In this document: positions 32,890 through 36,516 of the stretch, piece by piece | Numbering within the stretch: position 1 is the first letter of the stretch | Layout: each line of letters begins with the position of its first letter | DNA from: JAWLHU01 sp041690255 | GTDB taxonomy: Bacteria > Bacillota > Sulfobacillia > Symbiobacteriales > Symbiobacteriaceae | NCBI GenBank assembly: GCA_041690255.1 | Contig: JAWLHU010000028.1 | Span: 1 to 36,516 of the forward strand | Direction: 5' to 3' | DNA length: 36,516 nt | The notes under the pieces: generated by a model | Databases searched by the model: none | The model's input: only the letters and a program-made list of their open reading frames with translations | What the model was told of the DNA's origin: nothing | Made by a program: the position numbers and the translations under genes

Positions 32890-33141
32890 CAAATCTCGCC
32901 CAATGCGATGAGTGGGAGAGTACCCTGGTGTCAGCGACCTGCAGAGAGCCATCCACGGGTGAAAGGATGGCGGCGCACCCAGGCGAACGACCCCCACGAG
33001 CGCCGTCTGAACCGGTCTGCAAGACCGCAGTAGGCACGGCCGGCAACCCACCGTTACCGGGAGAGGGGTCGCCCTGCGGGCGGCAACTAGGGTGGTACCG
33101 CGAGCGTAAGCCTCGTCCCTATATGGGGATGGGGCTTTTTT
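32890..33141 (+). ncRNA. T-box riboswitch leader upstream of aspS
   Basis: The T-box sequence AGGGTGGTACCGCG is present (33089–33102), followed by a terminator. Stem I is recognisable: GTGGG (32912–32916) pairs with CCCAC, CCTGG with CCAGG, and the conserved AGAGAG plus GGGTG-type apical elements lie between. The specifier loop has AGAGTAC on the 5' side and CGAACGACC on the 3' side (about 32984–32992). The likely specifier is AAC (Asn) followed by a purine; GAA (Glu) overlaps it and GAC (Asp) lies next. Uncharged tRNA would bind and prevent termination at 33110–33141. The tRNA identity is inferred. Confidence 0.92.
33110..33141 (+). terminator. T-box-controlled terminator
   Basis: GCCTCGTCCC pairs with GGGATGGGGC (with wobble pairs) around TATAT, followed by six T residues. 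It is the off-state structure of the T-box. Confidence 0.9.
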
Positions 33142-33166
33142 GTATGGCCTTACGGGAGGTGATCAC

Positions 33167-33280
33167 ATGGACATGAATGCGGATGCGGCCGATGGCGATG
33201 ATCGGGACGCTATATCTCTGCAGGGAGGAACCATTTATGTCTCGTGTGCTCGCCAAGCAGTTGGCCGCGTATGTAGGTGA
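33167..33280 (+). CDS. Possible Asp-rich leader peptide overlapping the aspS start
   Basis: A 37-codon frame starting with ATG behind a near-perfect ribosome site (GGGAGGTGAT, 3–5 bases). Its beginning, MDMNADAADGDDRDA, contains six Asp and one Asn in 15 codons, just upstream of an aspartyl-tRNA synthetase. It runs 44 bases past the aspS ATG in another frame, so ribosomes would cross the aspS start. It could be a leader peptide coupling aspS translation to Asp supply, or chance: the frame is short and no family is known. Confidence 0.35.
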   Translation: MDMNADAADGDDRDAISLQGGTIYVSCARQAVGRVCR

Positions 33281-34520
33281 ATCTGTCAAGCTTCAGGGCT
33301 GGGTCCACAACCTCCGAACGCTGGGCGGGAACTTGGCCTTTCTGATGCTCCGGGACCGTTCCGGAATGGCCCAGTGCGTGCTGGAGGGCGATCTGGTTCG
33401 CTCCATTCCGTCGGAGTCCGTGGTGGAGGTCTTTGGACGGGTCGTTTCTGCTCCTTCTGGTGCGGCTGAGGTGCATGCCTCGTCCGTACGGGTGCTTTCG
33501 GCCGCTGAGTCGCCTCTGCCGTTTGAGCTGAACAAGAAGGAGTTGAAGCCCGGCTTGGAGACTCTCCTGGACCACCGGGTGCTCAGCATGCGCCACCCGA
33601 AGGTGCATGCGGTCTTCACCCTGCAGGCGGCCCTGGTGGGCGCCTTCCGGGAGTACTTGGCCGGTCAGGGGTTCACTCAGATCTTCACCCCGAAGATCGT
33701 GGCGACTGGGACAGAGGGCGGCTCTAACCTCTTTTCGGTTGATTACTTTGAGCGGAAAGCCTACCTTGCTCAGTCACCGCAGTTCTACAAACAGATGATG
33801 GTCGGGGCCGGATTCGAGCGGGTCTTTGAGATTGCGCCGGTCTATCGGGCCGAGGAGCACAACACCTCCCGGCATTTGAACGAGTATACCTCGCTCGACG
33901 TGGAGATGGGCTTCATTCAGTCGGAGGAGGATCTCATGGACCTGGAGACCGGGCTGCTGCGGCATATGTTCAACCGGGTAGCCGAGCAGTGCGAATCAGA
34001 GTTGGCGCTATGGGGCGTTACGGTACCTGCTGTGGGAGAGATCCCGCGGATTCCCATGTCTGAGGCACAGGAAATCGTGGAGCGCAGGTATGGCAAGCTC
34101 TCAGCGGGTGGTGACCTCGACCCAGAAGGGGAGCGGCTGATCTGCCAGTACGTCGGAGAGACCGGCAGGCCGGCCATGGTCTTCGTTACTCGGTATCCAC
34201 GGGATATTCGCCCGATGTACGCCATGCCGGCGCCCGAGGATGCTACTCTGACCGCTTCTTTCGACCTGCTTATGAACGGTCTGGAGGTCACTACCGGCGG
34301 CCAGCGGATCCACCAGGCCGCCATGCTGATCGAGTCAATGCAGGCGCGGGGCCTTAACCCGGAGTCCTTCGCTTCTTACCTGGAGGTTTTCCGCTTCGGT
34401 ATGCCTCCTCACGGGGGTTTTGCGATCGGGGCGGAGCGGCTGACGGCTCGGCTTCTGGGCCTATCCAACGTGCGTGAGGCAACCGCCTTTCCACGTGACC
34501 GGACGCGCCTTGCTCCCTAA
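33237..34520 (+). CDS. aspS: Archaeal-type, probably non-discriminating aspartyl-tRNA synthetase
   Basis: A 427-residue class IIb synthetase, short like archaeal-type AspRS and lacking the bacterial insertion domain. The OB-fold anticodon domain occupies residues about 1–110. Class II motifs follow: FTPKIVATGTEGGSNLFSVD, then motif 2 with FEIAPVYRAEEHNTSRHLNE, and motif 3 with GFAIGAERLTARLLGL. In GWVHNLRTLGG, His24 takes the place of the Trp used by discriminating archaeal enzymes, which favours charging of both tRNA-Asp and tRNA-Asn. Such enzymes work with GatCAB in indirect Asn-tRNA synthesis. ATG with AGGGAGGA at about 8 bases; an in-frame ATG at 33177 is worse placed. Controlled by the T-box. 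Confidence 0.92.
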   Translation: MSRVLAKQLAAYVGESVKLQGWVHNLRTLGGNLAFLMLRDRSGMAQCVLEGDLVRSIPSESVVEVFGRVVSAPSGAAEVHASSVRVLSAAESPLPFELNKKELKPGLETLLDHRVLSMRHPKVHAVFTLQAALVGAFREYLAGQGFTQIFTPKIVATGTEGGSNLFSVDYFERKAYLAQSPQFYKQMMVGAGFERVFEIAPVYRAEEHNTSRHLNEYTSLDVEMGFIQSEEDLMDLETGLLRHMFNRVAEQCESELALWGVTVPAVGEIPRIPMSEAQEIVERRYGKLSAGGDLDPEGERLICQYVGETGRPAMVFVTRYPRDIRPMYAMPAPEDATLTASFDLLMNGLEVTTGGQRIHQAAMLIESMQARGLNPESFASYLEVFRFGMPPHGGFAIGAERLTARLLGLSNVREATAFPRDRTRLAP

Positions 34521-34554
34521 AGACAACTATCTTCCCCAAAGCGCTTTCCATAGT

Positions 34555-34585
34555 AAAACGCCCAGCGCTGTTGCACTGGGCGTTT
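34555..34585. terminator. Bidirectional terminator between aspS and the tRNA array
   Basis: AAAACGCCCAG pairs with CTGGGCGTTT around a 10-base loop, with T-rich tracts on both sides. It ends aspS from the left and the minus-strand tRNA transcript from the right. Confidence 0.88.
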
Positions 34586-34589
34586 CTGC

Positions 34590-34680
<91 letters not shown>

Positions 34681-34718
34681 GTAGTGAGAAAGCAGGATAG
34701 CGCCTTTGCAGGCGCCAA

Positions 34719-34794
34719 TGGAGCTGGTGGCCGGACTCGAACCGGCGACCTGCTGATTACGAATCAGCTGCTCTACCGGCTGAGCTACACCAGC
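34719..34794 (-). tRNA. tRNA-Thr (CGT)
   Basis: Acceptor GCTGGTG/CACCAGC, anticodon loop TTCGTAA giving CGT, T-loop GGTTCGAGTCC and encoded CCA. Confidence 0.95.
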
Positions 34795-34805
34795 AGGAAC
34801 AGAGT

Positions 34806-34881
34806 TGGTGACCCCATGGGGATTCGAACCCCAGTTTGCGCCGTGAGAGGGCGCCGTCCTAGGCCCCTAGACGATGGGGCC
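34806..34881 (-). tRNA. tRNA-Glu (CTC)
   Basis: Acceptor GGCCCCA/TGGGGTC, anticodon loop CTCTCAC giving CTC, T-arm GGGGTTCGAATCCCC and encoded CCA. A tRNA-Glu is one of the two species that a GAAC specifier could read. Confidence 0.95.
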
Positions 34882-34922
34882 GCATGCCGCAAACCCTCTC
34901 GCGAGGGTCTGCTCCGCAGCGT

Positions 34923-34999
<77 letters not shown>

Positions 35000-35012
35000 G
35001 TGAGAAGGAACC

Positions 35013-35089
<77 letters not shown>

Positions 35090-35095
35090 AGAGAC

Positions 35096-35171
35096 TGGAG
35101 CTGATGACCGGGATCGAACCGGTGACCTCGTCCTTACCAAGGACGTGCTCTACCTACTGAGCTACATCAGC
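35096..35171 (-). tRNA. tRNA-Thr (GGT)
   Basis: Acceptor GCTGATG/CATCAGC, loop TTGGTAA giving anticodon GGT, and encoded CCA. Second threonine isoacceptor of the array. Confidence 0.95.
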
Positions 35172-35212
35172 ATGGAAAGGAGCGACGCCGCTCCTTGTTA
35201 GGTGGTGCAGAT

Positions 35213-35293
35213 GGGGAGACTCGAACTCCCACCGGGAGTGGTTACCCGACACGGTCCTGAGCCGTGCGCGTCTGCCAATTCCGCCACATCTGC
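35213..35293 (-). tRNA. tRNA-Leu (CAG)
   Basis: Class II tRNA with acceptor GCAGATG/CATCTGC, long variable arm, loop CTCAGGA giving anticodon CAG, and encoded CCA. Confidence 0.94.
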
Positions 35294-35316
35294 ATGAAAC
35301 CATCAGGAAAGAAATT

Positions 35317-35393
35317 TGGCGGAGGCGACGGGATTCGAACCCGCGGTCTCGGCCGTGACAGGGCCGCATGTTAGGCCTCTACACCACGCCTCC
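35317..35393 (-). tRNA. tRNA-Asp (GTC)
   Basis: Acceptor GGAGGCG/CGCCTCC with discriminator G typical of tRNA-Asp, loop CTGTCAC giving anticodon GTC, and encoded CCA. Between this gene and tRNA-Val lies a spacer hairpin GCCCCGC/GCGGGGC (35423–35442). Confidence 0.95.
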
Positions 35394-35454
35394 GCAAACT
35401 TGGACATCTCTTGGAAGAATCAGCCCCGCCGTGGAGCGGGGCCGGTCTTCACAC

Positions 35455-35530
35455 TGGTGCGCGGTAGAGGGATCGAACCTCTGACCTCATGAACGTCAAT
35501 CATGTGCTCTCCCAGCTGAGCTAACCGCGC
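35455..35530 (-). tRNA. tRNA-Val (GAC)
   Basis: Acceptor GCGCGGT/ACCGCGC, loop TTGACGT giving anticodon GAC, T-arm AGAGGTTCGATCCCTCT and encoded CCA. Confidence 0.94.
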
Positions 35531-35538
35531 AGGATACC

Positions 35539-35614
<76 letters not shown>

Positions 35615-35622
35615 AGATACTA

Positions 35623-35647
35623 TGGAGCGGGTTACGAGACTCGAACT
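35623..35647 (-). pseudogene. Truncated tRNA-Gly 3' fragment
   Basis: These 25 bases are identical to the acceptor and T-loop part of the intact tRNA-Gly at 35780–35804, including the encoded CCA, but the rest of the gene is missing. It marks a recombination or slippage event in the array. The spacer up to 35719 shows nothing recognisable. Confidence 0.7.
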
Positions 35648-35719
35648 TCTGCGCTCCACATTTGCGCCTCATTTACATCTTGAACAACTTTCGTCGTCTC
35701 TGTAAATGAATCGCAAATA

Positions 35720-35857
35720 CTCCGCTTGCGACTTCCACCTACGGTGGAGGCGCTCGTTCGACTCTAGTAAACGGAACCATGGAGCGGGTTACGAGACTCG
35801 AACTCGCGACCTCCACCTTGGCAAGGTGGCGCTCTACCAACTGAGCTAAACCCGCAG
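35720..35857. repeat. Direct repeat containing tRNA-Gly (copy 1)
   Basis: A 138-bp unit repeated at 36171–36308, offset 451 bases. It holds a 60-base spacer plus the complete tRNA-Gly. The spacer (35728–35772) shares GCGAC, TCCACCT, GGCGCTC and TAAAC blocks, in order, with the tRNA-Gly gene itself, so it looks like a decayed tRNA-Gly; its central part now folds as TCCACC/GGTGGA. Confidence 0.85.
35780..35855 (-). tRNA. tRNA-Gly (GCC), copy 1
   Basis: Acceptor GCGGGTT/AACCCGC, loop TTGCCAA giving anticodon GCC, and encoded CCA. Identical in sequence to the second copy at 36231–36306. Confidence 0.95.
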
Positions 35858-35861
35858 ATAT

Positions 35862-35945
35862 TGGTGGGGAGAGGTGGATTCGAACCACCGAAGCGTTAGC
35901 AACTGATTTACAGTCAGCCCCCTTTGGCCACTTGGGTATCTCCCC
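35862..35945 (-). tRNA. tRNA-Tyr (GTA)
   Basis: Class II-size tRNA with a long variable arm, acceptor GGGGAGA/TCTCCCC, loop CTGTAAA giving anticodon GTA, and encoded CCA. Confidence 0.95.
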
Positions 35946-35951
35946 GACAGA

Positions 35952-36027
35952 TGGTGGCCCAGGCCAGAATCGAACTGGCGACACTGCGATTTTCAGTCGC
36001 ATGCTCTACCAACTGAGCTACCGGGCC
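35952..36027 (-). tRNA. tRNA-Phe (GAA)
   Basis: Acceptor GGCCCGG/CTGGGCC, loop CTGAAAA giving anticodon GAA, and encoded CCA. Confidence 0.95.
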
Positions 36028-36065
36028 ATCTGTGTATCTGTATTCACTTATCAAGGTGAGGGATG

Positions 36066-36142
36066 TGGTAGCGGTGGCTGGATTTGAACCAGCGACACCA
36101 CGGGTATGAACCGTGTGCTCTGACCAACTGAGCTACACCGCC
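36066..36142 (-). tRNA. Elongator tRNA-Met (CAT)
   Basis: Acceptor GGCGGTG/CACCGCT with a normal first pair, loop TTCATAC giving CAT, and encoded CCA. The sequence resembles elongator tRNA-Met; an Ile2 species with lysidine is less likely. Confidence 0.85.
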
Positions 36143-36170
36143 ATATGTTTTGGAGCGGGATCACAAATGG

Positions 36171-36308
36171 CTCCGCTTGCGACTTCCACCTACGGTGGAG
36201 GCGCTCGTTCGACTCTAGTAAACGGAACCATGGAGCGGGTTACGAGACTCGAACTCGCGACCTCCACCTTGGCAAGGTGGCGCTCTACCAACTGAGCTAA
36301 ACCCGCAG
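36171..36308. repeat. Direct repeat containing tRNA-Gly (copy 2)
   Basis: Second copy of the 138-bp unit at 35720–35857. It is preceded by TGGAGCGGG (36151–36159), a nine-base remnant of the tRNA-Gly 3' end, as copy 1 is preceded by a longer remnant. Confidence 0.85.
36231..36306 (-). tRNA. tRNA-Gly (GCC), copy 2
   Basis: Identical to the tRNA-Gly at 35780–35855: anticodon loop TTGCCAA, acceptor GCGGGTT/AACCCGC, encoded CCA. Lies inside the duplicated 138-bp unit. Confidence 0.95.
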
Positions 36309-36338
36309 GATGACGACGAATGAGTGTCCGCCGTCAAT

Positions 36339-36413
36339 TGGCTCCGGCAGTAGGATTCGAACCTACAACCCTCCGGTTAACAGCCGGATGCTCTACCGTT
36401 GAGCTATGCCGGA
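36339..36413 (-). tRNA. tRNA-Asn (GTT)
   Basis: Acceptor TCCGGCA/TGCCGGA, loop CTGTTAA giving anticodon GTT, discriminator G and encoded CCA. This is the species expected to pair with an AAC specifier in the aspS T-box. Confidence 0.95.
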
Positions 36414-36418
36414 ATATC

Positions 36419-36492
36419 TGGTTGGGGATCTAGGATTCGAACCTAGACTAGCTGATCCAGAGTCAGCCGGGCTACCGTTACCCCAATCCCCA
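36419..36492 (-). tRNA. tRNA-Gln (CTG)
   Basis: Begins TGGGGAT with a weak first pair typical of tRNA-Gln, loop CTCTGGA giving anticodon CTG, and encoded CCA. First tRNA of the array in transcription order within the window; the promoter lies beyond 36516. Confidence 0.94.
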
Positions 36493-36516
36493 GTGTGAAC
36501 CCGAGCCGAAGCTCGG

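Noticed and set aside
35423..35442. GCCCCGC/GCGGGGC hairpin between tRNA-Asp and tRNA-Val as a terminator
   Set aside because: No T run follows on the minus strand, and the array continues after it; more likely a spacer or processing hairpin.

Overview
This 36.5 kb, GC-rich window looks like chromosomal DNA of a Symbiobacterium-like member of the Bacillota (Firmicutes). The evidence is a pyrG–rpoE (RNA polymerase delta) neighbourhood, a ywgA–ywfO pair, an SLH-anchored S-layer protein, a T-box riboswitch, frequent GTG and TTG starts behind strong AGGAGG-type ribosome sites, and a clostridial-type lysine fermentation operon. The taxon is an inference; no 16S or marker search was possible.

Layout. 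1–2839: an IS21-family element (istA/istB, 106–2557) with terminal inverted repeats and a 4-bp target duplication, inserted in an already decayed IS1634/DUF4277-type transposase gene. 2840–3456: no recognisable gene. 3457–6975: a large S-layer protein. 7470–8234: a secreted stalk-domain protein, divergent from it. 8305–12725, minus strand: a NYN-domain protein, then a pseudokinase–ywfO–ywgA cluster. 12856–15144: pyrG and rpoE, each with its own promoter and terminator.

15483–21276 is a lysine degradation operon, read kdd–kamA–kamB–kamD–kamE on the minus strand. It carries a near-perfect sigma-54 promoter (TGGCAC-N5-TTGCT) 38 bases or more upstream of kdd, with an inverted repeat further upstream that could be an enhancer site. 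A PAS-containing sigma-54 activator lies about 3.5 kb away (24799–26226) and is the natural candidate regulator. KamA converts L-lysine to beta-lysine, KamDE moves the terminal amino group, Kdd oxidises 3,5-diaminohexanoate, and KamB probably helps reactivate the B12 enzyme.

21542–29326 holds a membrane-metalloprotease-like protein, a GntR/UTRA regulator, an RsmC-like methyltransferase, a DinB protein, the sigma-54 activator, a patatin-like lipase, an ECF sigma/anti-sigma pair, an OsmC protein and a tiny XapX membrane protein. 29334–32761 is a speE–speB–argS operon; its ArgRS lacks both histidines of the HIGH motif. 32854–34520 is a T-box-controlled archaeal-type, probably non-discriminating AspRS. 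The T-box specifier loop contains GAAC (overlapping Glu GAA and Asn AAC codons), and an Asp-rich short ORF overlaps the aspS start.

34592–36492 is an array of 17 minus-strand tRNA genes with encoded CCA (Gln, Asn, Gly, Met, Phe, Tyr, Gly, Ala, Val, Asp, Leu, Thr, Ile, fMet, Glu, Thr, Ser in transcription order). Two tRNA-Gly genes sit in a 138-bp duplication next to truncated tRNA-Gly pieces.
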